Assembly (NCBI RefSeq): GCF_012062845.1
Contig: NZ_WWNB01000021.1
Coordinates: forward strand, 1 to 63,909
Direction of reading: 5' to 3'
Origin: Halomonas salinarum
GTDB lineage: Bacteria; Pseudomonadota; Gammaproteobacteria; Pseudomonadales; Halomonadaceae
DNA: 63,909 bases
Shown here: in pieces, positions 1 to 9,251 of the stretch
Numbering within the stretch: position 1 is the stretch's first letter
Layout of the letters: every line of letters starts with the position of its first letter
The notes under the pieces: generated by a model
Database searches by the model: none
What the model was told of the DNA's origin: nothing
Seen by the model: the letters and a program-made list of their open reading frames with translations, nothing else
Position numbers and translations under genes: made by a program

Positions 1-9
1 AAGAGCAGC
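1..9 (-). promoter_or_regulatory. Truncated boxA-like antitermination sequence
   Basis: Read on the minus strand, the window ends with TGCTCTT, the first seven bases of the boxA core TGCTCTTTA found in rRNA leaders. It lies downstream of three promoters pointing the same way. The match is cut off by the window edge, so this is supportive rather than conclusive. A similar CTCTTTA lies about 15 bases earlier in the same transcript. Confidence 0.45.
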
Positions 10-81
10 TCCGGGCTCTATAAAGAGTGGAGCATCCCGCATCTGCCTGGCCGTTCGGCCGGCGCCCTGCGAGGAAGGCGT

Positions 82-109
82 ATTCTACTGAATCGGCAGT
101 AAATGTCAA
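82..109 (-). promoter_or_regulatory. Sigma-70 promoter, proximal of three, probable rRNA promoter
   Basis: On the minus strand TTGACA (104-109) and TAGAAT (82-87) are separated by 16 bases and followed by the G/C-rich discriminator ACGCC. The short spacer and GC discriminator are typical of growth-rate-regulated rRNA promoters. Transcription would leave the window about 75 bases before its left edge. Confidence 0.65.
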
Positions 110-183
110 CCCTTGCTGTTAGCGCTTGCCGTAGATGACCGGGCAAACCAGCGGCGAGTTGAACGCCGATCGAGTGGAGGGGC

Positions 184-211
184 ATTTTACCGTTTCCGGC
201 TGTCTTGTCAA
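184..211 (-). promoter_or_regulatory. Sigma-70 promoter, middle of three, probable rRNA promoter
   Basis: TTGACA (206-211) and TAAAAT (184-189) on the minus strand, again with a 16-base spacer and a GC-rich base run after the -10 box. It lies 102 bases upstream of the proximal promoter and has the same architecture. Confidence 0.6.
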
Positions 212-312
212 TGCCGATCGATTCAAGCGAACCGAAAAACCTTAACGAAAACAAGTGCTTCCAACACCCTACACCGCTTCCGACGTTTGCTCGTCGGCGG
301 CAGCGGATGCGT

Positions 313-341
313 ACTCTACGGACTATCGCGGAGCTACGCAA
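313..341 (-). promoter_or_regulatory. Sigma-70 promoter, distal of three, probable rRNA promoter
   Basis: TTGCGT (336-341) and TAGAGT (313-318) with a 17-base spacer on the minus strand, followed by ACGC. It is weaker than the other two by consensus match, but the -10 context GTAGAGTACGC parallels GTAGAATACGC of the proximal promoter. Confidence 0.45.
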
Positions 342-701
342 GGACTTTTCTACACCTCTATTCAGAGTCACCGAGCATCACGATGATCCACGTAACGCTG
401 CTTCGGCCCCTAAGGGTAGCCAGAGCAAAAGACTCGTACCAGATGGATTATCTGCTAAGACATCAAGGTGACATTCTAATGCCTGTACACCGTACAACAC
501 CCAACCGATCGCGAAGATGGCGTTTTCCAGAAGGTCTCGGCCAGCGCTCGAGAGCATGAGGTTCGGCTAGCACCTGCGGCGTTCTTTACTACCGCCGGCG
601 ACGATAGGCCCTTGGCAAGCCATCAAGGTCGATCACTTCTCCTTCGCGATTCGCCTCGAATACCTGTAACAGGAGCTGAAAGCGCTGATCAATCAGCAGG
701 C
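342..701. other. Gene-free stretch between rRNA promoters and prpD
   Basis: No convincing complete gene is visible. The part next to prpD (589-699, minus) reads as about 36 in-frame codons ending in a TAG stop, with protein-like composition (LLIDQRFQLLLQVFEANREG and onward, ending RAYRRRR) but without a start of its own. It may be the tail of a lost gene. The rest shows no structure I can name, and no clear terminator for the prp operon. Confidence 0.4.
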
Positions 702-2186
702 TTAGATCATGAATAGGTCGATGAAGCGATGAACCGGCGTGGCCTCCAGGCGTGCCTGTTCCTTGCACAGACGAAAGATGTCGTCGCAGCGACGCGGCGC
801 GAATCGGGTCGCCAGGTTGGCTTTGAACTTCTCTTCAAGCAACGGTATCCCCTCTTCCCGGCGCCGACGATGCCCGACAGGATACTCGACGGCAACTTGC
901 TCGGTCTTGCTGCCATCCTTGAAGAACACCTGAATGGCATTGGCGATAGAGCGCTTGTCCGCTTCGAGATACTCGCGGGTGTAACGTTCATCCTCGACGA
1001 TTTCCATCTTGTCGCGCAGCTCATCTATGACCGGATGGTCACGATGAAAGGCATCTTCGTAATGCTCGGCACTTAGCCAGCCAAACGCCAAGGGGACGGC
1101 CGTCATATATTGCAGGCAGTGATCACGGTCCGCTGGATTAGCAAGAGCCCCTACCTTGGAGATGATACGAATCGCTGACTCATGAGTGGTAATCACTATC
1201 TTATCGATGTCGGCGAGCCGATTGCTGACCTGCGGATGCAGCGTAACAGCGGCTTCGCAGGCGGTTTGGGCGTGAAACTCCGCCGGGAAGGATATCTTGA
1301 ACAGCACGTTTTCCATCACATAGGTGCCAAAATCCTGGCTGAAGGTGAGCTTTCGCTCGCCCTCGGGTTTAATCCGTTGCTCCTTGTTGGTCTTCGAAAA
1401 CAGCACATCATAGAACCCCCACTGTGGTGCACTAAGCGCCCCGGGGATCCCCATTTCGCCACGCATGGCGATATCGACCAGCTGCACAGCCCTTGAAGTA
1501 GCATCCCCCGCGGCCCACGATTTGCGCGAACCGGCATTTGGGGCATGACGATAGGTGCGAAGGCTCTGACCATCGACAAAGGCATGCGATAGCGCAGAGA
1601 GCAGTTGCTCGCGGTCGGCGCCCATCAGCTTTGCCACCACGGCGGTGGAGGCCACCTTGACCAGCATGACATGATCGAGCCCCACTCTATTGAGGGAGCT
1701 CTCCAGCGCGATCACGCCCTGTATCTCATGGGCCATGATCATGGCCTCAAGGACAGCACGCATCGTCAGTGGCGTACGGCCATCGGCGACACGCTTCTGG
1801 GAGAGGTGATCGGCCACGGCCAGAATGCCCCCCAGATTGTCGGAGGGATGGCCCCACTCGGCAGCCAGCCAGGTATCGTTGTAGTCAAGCCAGCGAATGG
1901 TGGCCCCGATATCCCAGGCCGCCTTGACTGGATCCAGCCGGAAGGGAGTGCCGGGTACACGGGCCCCATGGGGCACCACAGTGCCTTCGACGACCGGCCC
2001 CAGGTGCTTTAAGCACTCTGGAAAACGCAGGGCCAGCAGGCCGCAGCCCAGGGTATCGATCAGGCAGTGACGAGCTGTCTGAAGTGCCTCATCGCTCTCG
2101 ACCGTAAACCCGAGCACGTAGTCGGCGATCTTCTGCAGCTCGTCGTCGTAGTCCGGACGCACGTTGGTTTCCACGGTCGTCGTCAT
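702..2186 (-). CDS. prpD: 2-methylcitrate dehydratase PrpD
   Basis: Cytosolic enzyme of the methylcitrate cycle; MmgE/PrpD family members dehydrate 2-methylcitrate to 2-methyl-cis-aconitate on the way from propionyl-CoA to pyruvate and succinate. The 494-residue product is close to the usual 480-490, and the whole length reads as PrpD, including the early [20 protein letters not shown] segment. The ATG at 2186 has AAAGGAGC 7 bases upstream. It is the last gene of the prp operon, about 110 bases after prpF. AcnD and PrpF encode an iron-sulfur alternative for the same dehydration, so the cell carries both routes, an arrangement also known in pseudomonads. Confidence 0.93.
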   Translation of the reverse strand: MTTTVETNVRPDYDDELQKIADYVLGFTVESDEALQTARHCLIDTLGCGLLALRFPECLKHLGPVVEGTVVPHGARVPGTPFRLDPVKAAWDIGATIRWLDYNDTWLAAEWGHPSDNLGGILAVADHLSQKRVADGRTPLTMRAVLEAMIMAHEIQGVIALESSLNRVGLDHVMLVKVASTAVVAKLMGADREQLLSALSHAFVDGQSLRTYRHAPNAGSRKSWAAGDATSRAVQLVDIAMRGEMGIPGALSAPQWGFYDVLFSKTNKEQRIKPEGERKLTFSQDFGTYVMENVLFKISFPAEFHAQTACEAAVTLHPQVSNRLADIDKIVITTHESAIRIISKVGALANPADRDHCLQYMTAVPLAFGWLSAEHYEDAFHRDHPVIDELRDKMEIVEDERYTREYLEADKRSIANAIQVFFKDGSKTEQVAVEYPVGHRRRREEGIPLLEEKFKANLATRFAPRRCDDIFRLCKEQARLEATPVHRFIDLFMI

Positions 2187-2294
2187 GCGCCTGCTCCTTT
2201 CTCGAACCTGTAGGTGTACCCCTCACTATAGAAAACGCCCCCCGGCCCTTGAGTTGAGAGCGGCGACCCGAGGCGTCCGTTCCCCCACCAGTGA

Positions 2295-3485
2295 TCAGAA
2301 GCTGTCGCCGGGTACTCGCACCCAGCCTTCCATCAGCACCCGGGCACTTCGGCTCATCAGCGCCTGGTCAATGACCCAGCGACCCTCTACCAGGCTCGCC
2401 TGGGCGCCGACCCGCAGGCTACCGGAGGGGTGGCCAAAGGTGACGGCATTGCGCTTGCCGCCGCCGGCCGCCAGGTTGACCAGCGTGCCCTCGATGGCCG
2501 CCGCCGAGGCGATAGCGACTGCCGCGGTGCCCATCATGGCGTGGTGCAACTTGCCCATGGAGAGGGCCCGTACCAGAAGATCAATCTCGCTTGACTCGAC
2601 CACCTTGCCACTGGATGACGTGTAGCTCGCCGGCGGCGCCACAAAGGCCACCTTGGGGGTGTGCTGCCGGTTGGCCGCCTCGCCCAGTTCCTTGATCAAC
2701 CCCATGCGCAGGGCCCCATGGGCGCGGATAGACTCGAACATCTCTAGTGCCCGAGGATCGCCATTGATCGTTTCCTGAAGCTCGCTGCCGGTGTAACCGA
2801 GATCGGCGGCATTAACAAATACCGTGGGGATGCCGGCATTGATCATCGTCACCTTGATGACGCCACCCGCCACTACGTCGGCCGGCACTTCCAGGTCATC
2901 GACCAGCTGGCCGGTGGGAAAGATGGCGCCTTCGCCGTCGGCGGGATCCTTGAAGGCCACGGGCACCTCAGCGGCCGGGAAGGTCACGCCATCGAGCTCG
3001 AAGTCGCCCGTTTCCTGCACCTGGCCGTCAGTGATCGGCACCCGCGAGAGAATCGTCTTGCCGATGTTGGCCTGCCAGATACGCACCTCAACCACGCCAT
3101 TTTCCGGGATGCGCGCGGGATCTATCAGGCCATTACTGATAGCGAAGGGGCCCACCGCCGCAGAGAGGTTGCCACAGTTGCCGCTCCAGTCGACAAAGGC
3201 CTTGTCGATGGAGACCTGGCCAAAGAGGTAGTCGACATCGTGGTCGGGGCTTTCGCTTCTGGAGAGAATCACGGTCTTGCTGGTGCTGGAGGTCGCCCCC
3301 CCCATACCGTCGATCTGTTTCTGGTAAGGGTCGGGACTGCCGATCACTCGCAACAGCAGCCGGTCGCGGGCTTCCCCGGGGACCTGGGCAGTGTCAGGCA
3401 GATCGGTGAGTTTAAAGAACACACCCTTGCTGGTGCCGCCTCGCATATAGGTGGCGGGCACCTTTATCTGCGGATGGTGGATCAT
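2295..3485 (-). CDS. prpF: 2-methylaconitate cis-trans isomerase PrpF
   Basis: PrpF isomerises the trans-2-methylaconitate made by AcnD to the cis form that can re-enter the methylcitrate cycle. The product is 396 residues, normal for the diaminopimelate-epimerase-like PrpF fold. Visible family signatures are MRGGTSKGVFF near the N-terminus, GGATSSTSK (Lys70) and SGNCGNLS (Cys104), which match the conserved active-site lysine and cysteine regions of characterised PrpF. The start codon is 9 bases after the acnD stop, and its GAGGAGG ribosome site overlaps that stop, so the two are translationally coupled. PrpF occurs in genomes with AcnD, as here. Confidence 0.94.
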   Translation of the reverse strand: MIHHPQIKVPATYMRGGTSKGVFFKLTDLPDTAQVPGEARDRLLLRVIGSPDPYQKQIDGMGGATSSTSKTVILSRSESPDHDVDYLFGQVSIDKAFVDWSGNCGNLSAAVGPFAISNGLIDPARIPENGVVEVRIWQANIGKTILSRVPITDGQVQETGDFELDGVTFPAAEVPVAFKDPADGEGAIFPTGQLVDDLEVPADVVAGGVIKVTMINAGIPTVFVNAADLGYTGSELQETINGDPRALEMFESIRAHGALRMGLIKELGEAANRQHTPKVAFVAPPASYTSSSGKVVESSEIDLLVRALSMGKLHHAMMGTAAVAIASAAAIEGTLVNLAAGGGKRNAVTFGHPSGSLRVGAQASLVEGRWVIDQALMSRSARVLMEGWVRVPGDSF

Positions 3486-3494
3486 GCAGCCTCC

Positions 3495-6107
3495 TCAGGC
3501 GACCTCGCTGGATTCAAGAAAGTCCTGAGCAAAGCGCTGCAACACGCCGCCAGCCGAGTAGATGGACACCTCTTCAGCGGTATCCAAGCGACAGATGACC
3601 GGTACCCGGTCGACCTCACCCGTCTGGCGGTGAATCACCAGCTCGAGGGTAGCGCGCGGTGCCGGCACTCCCTCCACATCATAGATCTCGGTGCCGTCCA
3701 GTTGCAGCGTGTGGCGGGTGGTGCCCTCCTCGAACTGCAACGGCATCACCCCCATGCCGACCAGGTTGGTGCGGTGAATACGCTCAAAGCCTTCGGCGAC
3801 GATCGCTTCGACACCCGCAAGCGCCACGCCCTTGGCCGCCCAGTCACGTGACGATCCCTGGCCATAGTCGGCACCGGCGATAATAATCAACGGCTGCTTG
3901 CGTTCCATGTAGGTTTCGATGGCCTCCCACATGCGCGTGACCTGGCCTTCCGGCTCGATGCGTGCAAGCGAGCCTTGCCTCACCTTGCCGTCCTCGTCCC
4001 GCACCATCTCGTTGAAGAGCTTGGGGTTGGCAAAGGTGGCGCGCTGAGCGGTGAGGTGATCGCCGCGATGGGTCGCGTAGGAATTGAAGTCCTCCTCGGG
4101 CAGGCCCATCTTGTCCAGGTACTCGCCCGCCGCACTGTCCAGCATGATGGCGTTGGACGGGGATAGATGATCAGTGGTGATGTTGTCCGGCAGCACCGCC
4201 AACGGCCGCATGCCCTTGAGCATTTTCTCGCCGACCATACCGCCTTCCCAGTAAGGAGGACGGCGGATGTAGGTGCTCTGGGGACGCCATTCATAGAGCG
4301 GGCTGACCTCTGTGCTCGCGCCCTTGTCCACATCGAACATCGGAATATAGGTGGCCCGAAATTGCTCCGGCTTGACGCTCTGCTTGACGATGGCATCGAT
4401 CTCCTCGTCGGCAGGCCAGATATCCTTCAGCGTGACCGGGTTGCCGTCCTGATCGTAGCCGAGGGCATCCTTTTCGATGTCGAAACGGATGGTGCCCGCA
4501 ATGGCGTAAGCCACCACCAGCGGTGGCGAGGCCAGGAAAGCCTGCTTGGCATAGGGGTGGATGCGGCCATCGAAGTTACGATTACCGGAGAGCACCGCAG
4601 TGGCATAAAGATCGCGATCAATGATCTCCTGCTGGATTGTCGGATCCAGGGCACCGCTCATGCCATTGCAGGTGGTGCAGGCGAAAGCCACCACACCAAA
4701 GCCGAGATCCTCGAGCTCGGGCAGCAGCTCGGCTTCTTCCAGATACATCTTCACGGTCTTGGAACCCGGTGCCAGGGAGCTCTTCACCCAGGGCTTGCGT
4801 GTCAGCCCCAGCTGGTTGGCATTACGGGCGATCAGACCGGCCGCCACCATGTTGCGCGGGTTGCTGGTGTTGGTGCAGCTGGTGATGGCGGCGATGATTA
4901 CCGCGCCATCGGGTAACTTGCCTGCCTTTTCTTCCTCTTGTGCCTTGTCCAGGTTCACGGCAATGCCGCGCTTGGCGAGCTCGGAGGTCGGCAGGTGGGC
5001 ATGCGGATTGGAAGGACCCGCCAGGGTGCGAGTGACCGAGGACAGATCGAAAGTGAGCATGCGCTCGTACTCGGCATCCGTCAGGCTGTCGGCCCACAGG
5101 CCTGCGGTCTTGGCGTACTGCTCGACCAGCGCCACCTGATCGTCATCACGACCGGTGAGCTTCAGGTAATCGATGGTCTGGCCATCGATGTAAAACATCG
5201 CCGCCGTCGCCCCGTATTCGGGCGTCATATTGGAGATGGTGGCACGGTCGCCCACGGTCAGCGCTTCGGCACCCTCGTCGAAGAACTCCAGGTAGGCGCC
5301 GACCACGCGCTGCTGGCGCAGGAACTCGGTCAGCGCCAGCACCATGTCGGTGCTGGTGATACCGGGCTGCAGCCGGCCGGTAAGCTTCACGCCGACGATG
5401 TCGGGCAGGCGCATCATGGAGGCGCGACCCAGCATCACGCTCTCGGCCTCGAGGCCACCCACGCCGACGGAGATCACGCCCAGGGCGTCGACCATGGGGG
5501 TGTGGCTGTCGGTGCCCACACAGGTGTCCGGGAAGGCCACGCCATCACGCTTCTGCACCACCGGCGACATCTTCTCCAGATTGATCTGGTGCATGATGCC
5601 GTTGCCGGGCGGAATGACATCGACATTCTTGAACGCGGTCTTCGTCCAGTTGATGAAGTGGAAGCGGTCGTCGTTACGACGGTCCTCGATGGCGCGATTC
5701 TGCTCGAAGGCGTCCTTCTCGAAGCCGGCGTGTTCGACGGCCAGGGAGTGGTCGACAATCAGCTGGGTCGGCACCACCGGGTTGACCTTGGCCGGGTCAC
5801 CGCCCTTCTCGGCGATGGCATCACGCAGGCCGGCAAGGTCGACGAGGGCCGTCTGACCAAGGATGTCATGACACACCACCCGCGCCGGGTACCAGGGAAA
5901 GTCCAGGTCGCGCCGACGCTCGATCAACTGCTCGAGAGCATCGGTCAGCATCGCCGGGTCACAGCGGCGCACCAGCTGCTCAGCCAGCACGCGCGAGGTG
6001 TAGGGAAGGGTATCGAAGGCACCGGGCTTTATGTCGTCGACGGCCGCACGGGTGTCGAAATAATCAAGCGATGTGCCGGGCAAGGGCTTGCGGTAATCCG
6101 TGTTCAT
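3495..6107 (-). CDS. acnD: Fe/S-dependent 2-methylisocitrate dehydratase AcnD
   Basis: Aconitase-family enzyme that dehydrates 2-methylcitrate and works with PrpF in propionate degradation. From the chosen start the 870 residues carry the three [4Fe-4S] cysteines: Cys411 in SCTNTSNP, and Cys477 and Cys480 in ACTTCNGMSGA. The C-terminal swivel domain includes GADYGQGSSRDWAAKG. I chose ATG 6107 (MNTDYRKPLPGT) over an in-frame ATG 12 bases upstream because AcnD proteins typically begin this way; neither start has a good ribosome site. Its 5' side is an unusual 179-base structured spacer, whereas prpF follows almost immediately. The pairing with prpF separates it from housekeeping aconitase A. 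Confidence 0.93.
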   Translation of the reverse strand: MNTDYRKPLPGTSLDYFDTRAAVDDIKPGAFDTLPYTSRVLAEQLVRRCDPAMLTDALEQLIERRRDLDFPWYPARVVCHDILGQTALVDLAGLRDAIAEKGGDPAKVNPVVPTQLIVDHSLAVEHAGFEKDAFEQNRAIEDRRNDDRFHFINWTKTAFKNVDVIPPGNGIMHQINLEKMSPVVQKRDGVAFPDTCVGTDSHTPMVDALGVISVGVGGLEAESVMLGRASMMRLPDIVGVKLTGRLQPGITSTDMVLALTEFLRQQRVVGAYLEFFDEGAEALTVGDRATISNMTPEYGATAAMFYIDGQTIDYLKLTGRDDDQVALVEQYAKTAGLWADSLTDAEYERMLTFDLSSVTRTLAGPSNPHAHLPTSELAKRGIAVNLDKAQEEEKAGKLPDGAVIIAAITSCTNTSNPRNMVAAGLIARNANQLGLTRKPWVKSSLAPGSKTVKMYLEEAELLPELEDLGFGVVAFACTTCNGMSGALDPTIQQEIIDRDLYATAVLSGNRNFDGRIHPYAKQAFLASPPLVVAYAIAGTIRFDIEKDALGYDQDGNPVTLKDIWPADEEIDAIVKQSVKPEQFRATYIPMFDVDKGASTEVSPLYEWRPQSTYIRRPPYWEGGMVGEKMLKGMRPLAVLPDNITTDHLSPSNAIMLDSAAGEYLDKMGLPEEDFNSYATHRGDHLTAQRATFANPKLFNEMVRDEDGKVRQGSLARIEPEGQVTRMWEAIETYMERKQPLIIIAGADYGQGSSRDWAAKGVALAGVEAIVAEGFERIHRTNLVGMGVMPLQFEEGTTRHTLQLDGTEIYDVEGVPAPRATLELVIHRQTGEVDRVPVICRLDTAEEVSIYSAGGVLQRFAQDFLESSEVA

Positions 6108-6124
6108 GGCGTGCACCATCGGTT

Positions 6125-6280
6125 CAGGGACAGAAGAAAAGGCGATAGCAGCGGCTATCCAGTCAGGAACAAGCCTGCGCGGGTACTATGAACCCATCCC
6201 TGGGTGCTACCGACGCCTTTCCTGGCGTAGGGCCCTCGCTTCGACTTGTCCCCGCCCTTATCAAGACAGGGGCTCAGACA
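6125..6280 (-). repeat. Branched structured element between prpC and acnD
   Basis: On the transcribed strand this spacer can fold into a closing stem GGGACAAG/CTTGTTCC (one G-U pair) that encloses at least two hairpins: ACGCC-AGGAAA-GGCGT and ACCC-AGGGAT-GGGT, whose loops both begin AGG. The rest of the operon is tightly packed, so a 179-base spacer is out of place. It resembles a dispersed intergenic repeat that I associate with halomonad genomes, but I cannot confirm a copy number. No second copy was noticed in this window. Confidence 0.4.
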
Positions 6281-6286
6281 GGCACG

Positions 6287-7414
6287 TCAGTCACGCTCCT
6301 CGATGGGCACCCATTCGCTCTTCTCGGGGCCGACATAATCGGCGCTCGGGCGAATGATGCGATTGTTCTCACGCTGCTCGAATACATGGGCGCACCAACC
6401 GGTGACCCGCGAGCAGACGAAGATCGGCGTAAACAACTTGGTGGGAATGCCCATGAAGTAATAGGCGCTGGCATGGAAGAAGTCGGCGTTGCAGAAGAGT
6501 TTCTTCTCACGCCACATGACCGCCTCGACACGCTCGGAGACTGGATATAGAACGCTGTCGCCCACGTCCTCGGCAAGCTTCTGGGACCAGTGCTTGATGA
6601 TGGCGTTGCGCGGATCGGACTCACGATAGATGGCATGGCCAAAGCCCATGATCTTGTCGCGGCGGGAGAGCATACCCATGACCTCACGCTCGGCCTCTTC
6701 AGGCGACTGCCAGTCCTCGATCATCGCCATGGCCGCCTCGTTGGCTCCGCCATGCAAGGGGCCACGCAGCGAACCAATGGCGCCGGTCACGCAGGAGTGC
6801 ATGTCCGACAGCGTGGAGGCACAGACGCGGGCGGTGAAGGTCGAGGCGTTGAACTCATGCTCGGCGTAGAGAATCAGCGAGACATTCATCACCCGGGCGT
6901 GCAACTCGGAGGCTGGCTCATCGCGCAGCAGGTGCAGGAAGTGCCCGCCGACCGAGGCGTCATCGGTCTCGGTCTCGATGCGCACGCCATCGTGGGTGAA
7001 ACGGTACCAGTAGCAGATAATCGACGGCAGGACGGCAAGCAGGCGGTCGGTAACGTCCTGCTGCTGATCAAAGCTCTCTTCCGTTTCCAGGTTGCCAAGC
7101 ATCGAGGCGCCGGTGCGCATCACGTCCATGGGGTGAGCGTCGGCGGGAATCTGCTCAAGCACGCTCTTCAGCGCCTGTGGCAGGCCGCGCAATCCCTTGA
7201 GCTTGGCGACATAGGCATCCAGCTCAGCCTGATTCGGCAGCTTGCCCTTGAGCAGCAGATAAGCCACTTCCTCGAACTTCGCCTTTTCGGCCAGCTCTTC
7301 GATGTCGAAGCCGCGATAGGTCAGGCCGGATCCGGTATGACCAACGGTGCACAGTGCCGTGGCACCGGCACTCTGGCCTCTCAAGCCGGCACCACCGATG
7401 GGTTTATCTGCCAT
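6287..7414 (-). CDS. prpC: 2-methylcitrate synthase PrpC
   Basis: Condenses propionyl-CoA with oxaloacetate to 2-methylcitrate, the first step of the methylcitrate cycle. The 375-residue citrate synthase-fold protein has the catalytic triad in recognisable context: His221 (PLHGGAN), His260 (GFGHAIY) and Asp311 (NADFFHA). Length and the position between prpB and acnD favour methylcitrate synthase over the longer TCA-cycle citrate synthase. The start has AGGAGA 7 bases upstream. Gap to prpB is 75 bases; the gap to acnD is occupied by a folded element. Confidence 0.95.
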   Translation of the reverse strand: MADKPIGGAGLRGQSAGATALCTVGHTGSGLTYRGFDIEELAEKAKFEEVAYLLLKGKLPNQAELDAYVAKLKGLRGLPQALKSVLEQIPADAHPMDVMRTGASMLGNLETEESFDQQQDVTDRLLAVLPSIICYWYRFTHDGVRIETETDDASVGGHFLHLLRDEPASELHARVMNVSLILYAEHEFNASTFTARVCASTLSDMHSCVTGAIGSLRGPLHGGANEAAMAMIEDWQSPEEAEREVMGMLSRRDKIMGFGHAIYRESDPRNAIIKHWSQKLAEDVGDSVLYPVSERVEAVMWREKKLFCNADFFHASAYYFMGIPTKLFTPIFVCSRVTGWCAHVFEQRENNRIIRPSADYVGPEKSEWVPIEERD

Positions 7415-7489
7415 GTCGTGTCTCCTACTGACGTGTAATCGAGATTATGCTTATTGTTGTGATGCTGAAGGTCCTCAACCGTGGACGGC

Positions 7490-8377
7490 TCAGGTCTGCT
7501 CTTTATCGGCAAAGAGCGCATCCAGCTTCTGCTCAAAGCGGTGGTAGTCGAGAAAATCGTAGAGTTCATCGCGCGTCTGCATGATGTCGACCACGTCACG
7601 CTGATGCCCGTTGTCGTGGATACTCTGATAGACCTTGAGAGCCGCCGCATTCATGGCACGGAAGGCTGACAGCGGATACAACACCATCCGGCAGCCGACC
7701 TCACCAAGCTCCTGCTGGCTGAATAGCGGTGTTGCCCCAAATTCGGTGATATTGGCAAGAATCGGGGCCTTTACCCTGTCGCAGAAGGCACGATAGTCCT
7801 CGAGACTATGGACGGCTTCGGCGAAGATGGCATCGGCGCCGACCTCCACACAGGCATTGGCCCGGTCGATGGCAGCCTCGAGCCCTTCCTTCTGGAAAGC
7901 ATCGGTTCGTGCAATAAGGTAGAAGTCTGGATCAATACGCGCGTCGGCAGCGGCCTTGATGCGGTCGACCATTTCCTCTTTTGAGACGATGGCCTTGTTG
8001 GGGCGATGCCCACAGCGCTTCTGTGCCACCTGATCCTCGAGGTGAACGGCTGCAACGCCGGCGCGCTGCATCTCCTTGACGGTACGTTCGATATTGAAAG
8101 CACCGCCCCAACCGGTATCGATGTCCACCAACAACGGGAGATCAGTGGCAGCGGTGATCCGTTTCGCGTCCTCGACCACATCGTTCATGGTGGTCATGCC
8201 AAGGTCAGGCAGCCCGAATGAGGCGTTGGCCACCCCTCCCCCAGACAAGTAGATCGCCTGATGACCGACCCGCTGCGCCATCAATGCGGTATAGGCATTG
8301 ATGGTGCCCAGGATGGGTAGCGGACGCTGCGCCTCGAGAGCGGCACGAAAGCGGGCACCGGGGGTTAAGGTGGTCAT
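7490..8377 (-). CDS. prpB: 2-methylisocitrate lyase PrpB
   Basis: Cleaves 2-methylisocitrate to pyruvate and succinate, the last step of the cycle. The 295 residues match the usual 296 of enterobacterial PrpB. The isocitrate lyase/PEP mutase family loop KRCGH (120-124) carries the catalytic cysteine, and VDIDTGWGG supplies metal ligands. I chose ATG 8377 ([10 protein letters not shown]) because ACAGGAGA lies directly upstream; the reading frame is open for another 96 bases but that part runs into the preceding gene. Only 40 bases separate it from the regulator, so both are probably on one message. Confidence 0.95.
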   Translation of the reverse strand: MTTLTPGARFRAALEAQRPLPILGTINAYTALMAQRVGHQAIYLSGGGVANASFGLPDLGMTTMNDVVEDAKRITAATDLPLLVDIDTGWGGAFNIERTVKEMQRAGVAAVHLEDQVAQKRCGHRPNKAIVSKEEMVDRIKAAADARIDPDFYLIARTDAFQKEGLEAAIDRANACVEVGADAIFAEAVHSLEDYRAFCDRVKAPILANITEFGATPLFSQQELGEVGCRMVLYPLSAFRAMNAAALKVYQSIHDNGHQRDVVDIMQTRDELYDFLDYHRFEQKLDALFADKEQT

Positions 8378-8417
8378 GGTGATCTCCTGTCTGGATAAGT
8401 ACCCCGGGCGACGTCCG

Positions 8418-9128
8418 TCATGGGGTAGAGGTGGGTTCCTGGTCGAGAATAGCCGCATAGCGTTCGGCGACATTCGCCCTCGATGCGCTGACGTGACGTC
8501 GCATCAGGAGCTCAGAAAGCTCGGCATCACCGGCCTCAATGGCATCGACAATGCGATGATGCTCGACAAAGGCTCGCTGCGGCCGACTGCCACTGGCACT
8601 GAACTGGGTGCGATAGAGCCGCACCAGGTAATAAAGATCGTCACAGAGAATCGTCATCAGCATGCGGTTGTGACTGCCCTGCACGATCATGTAATGAAAG
8701 TCGAGATCCCCTTCCCGCTGAAAGTAGGCTTCGCCGCGCCTCAGGTCCGCCTGGCGCTCGTGCACGGCCAGCAACTCGCGCAAGCCCGCGATCTCCTCCG
8801 CGGTCATATGTTCGGCAGCAAGCCGTGCGGCCATGCTTTCAAGCGCCTCGCGCACGTCGAACAGCTCGATCAGTTCCTTCATCGACAGCTTGACCACGCG
8901 AGCACCGACGTGGGGCACCCTCTCGATCAGGCGATGCGTCTCAAGCCTGCGCATCGCCTCGCGTAGTGGTCCGCGAGAAATGCCGTAGGCCTTGGACAGC
9001 CCGGGCTCTGTAATTTTGCTGCCGGGCGCCAGGTCTCCGCGCACAATGGCGCTCTGCAACTGATTGAAGACCCGCTCCGCCAAGGTACGCACTTCCGGGG
9101 TTTCGAGATCCACTGGGGTGGTTGTCAT
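8418..9128 (-). CDS. GntR-family (FCD) regulator of the prp operon
   Basis: 236-residue transcription factor: winged helix-turn-helix of the GntR type at about 20-85 ([19 protein letters not shown] is the recognition region) and an alpha-helical FCD effector domain at about 90-220, with the usual D..R and H ligand pattern ([19 protein letters not shown]). It is the first gene of the operon and probably senses a methylcitrate-cycle intermediate; the effector is inferred. Start ATG 9128 lies two bases after a perfect 16-base palindrome and lacks a Shine-Dalgarno sequence. An in-frame TTG inside the palindrome (9143) is the alternative. Many other proteobacteria use the sigma-54 activator PrpR instead. 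Confidence 0.88.
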   Translation of the reverse strand: MTTTPVDLETPEVRTLAERVFNQLQSAIVRGDLAPGSKITEPGLSKAYGISRGPLREAMRRLETHRLIERVPHVGARVVKLSMKELIELFDVREALESMAARLAAEHMTAEEIAGLRELLAVHERQADLRRGEAYFQREGDLDFHYMIVQGSHNRMLMTILCDDLYYLVRLYRTQFSASGSRPQRAFVEHHRIVDAIEAGDAELSELLMRRHVSASRANVAERYAAILDQEPTSTP

Positions 9129-9130
9129 AG

Positions 9131-9146
9131 TAATTGTCGACAATTA
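9131..9146. promoter_or_regulatory. Operator palindrome 1 of the prp operon
   Basis: TAATTGTCGACAATTA is a perfect 16-base palindrome immediately downstream of the operon promoter and just before the regulator start. GntR/FCD proteins bind short palindromes of this kind, and the same TTGTCGACAAT core recurs 118 bases upstream. Binding here would block the first transcribed bases. Confidence 0.7.
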
Positions 9147-9159
9147 GATGATGAGATGA

Positions 9160-9188
9160 ACTTTAGCCAGCCGTCTCGTCGGGGTCAA
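9160..9188 (-). promoter_or_regulatory. Promoter of the gntR-prpBC-acnD-prpFD operon
   Basis: TTGACC (9183-9188) and TAAAGT (9160-9165) with a 17-base spacer on the minus strand. Expected start of transcription is around 9153, leaving a leader of about 25 bases that contains operator 1. Confidence 0.55.
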
Positions 9189-9251
9189 TACGCATGTACT
9201 CCGCATCGACTACACCTTTGGGCGTAAGGCTAAAGGCGAGCGCAAAAGCCG

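Noticed and set aside
113..559. A 148-codon plus-strand frame near the left edge
   Set aside because: It runs through the tandem promoter array, has no ribosome site and no protein-like pattern.
4938..6191. A 417-codon plus-strand frame
   Set aside because: Fully antisense to acnD; long antisense frames are expected in GC-rich genes, and the acnD frame has clear aconitase motifs.
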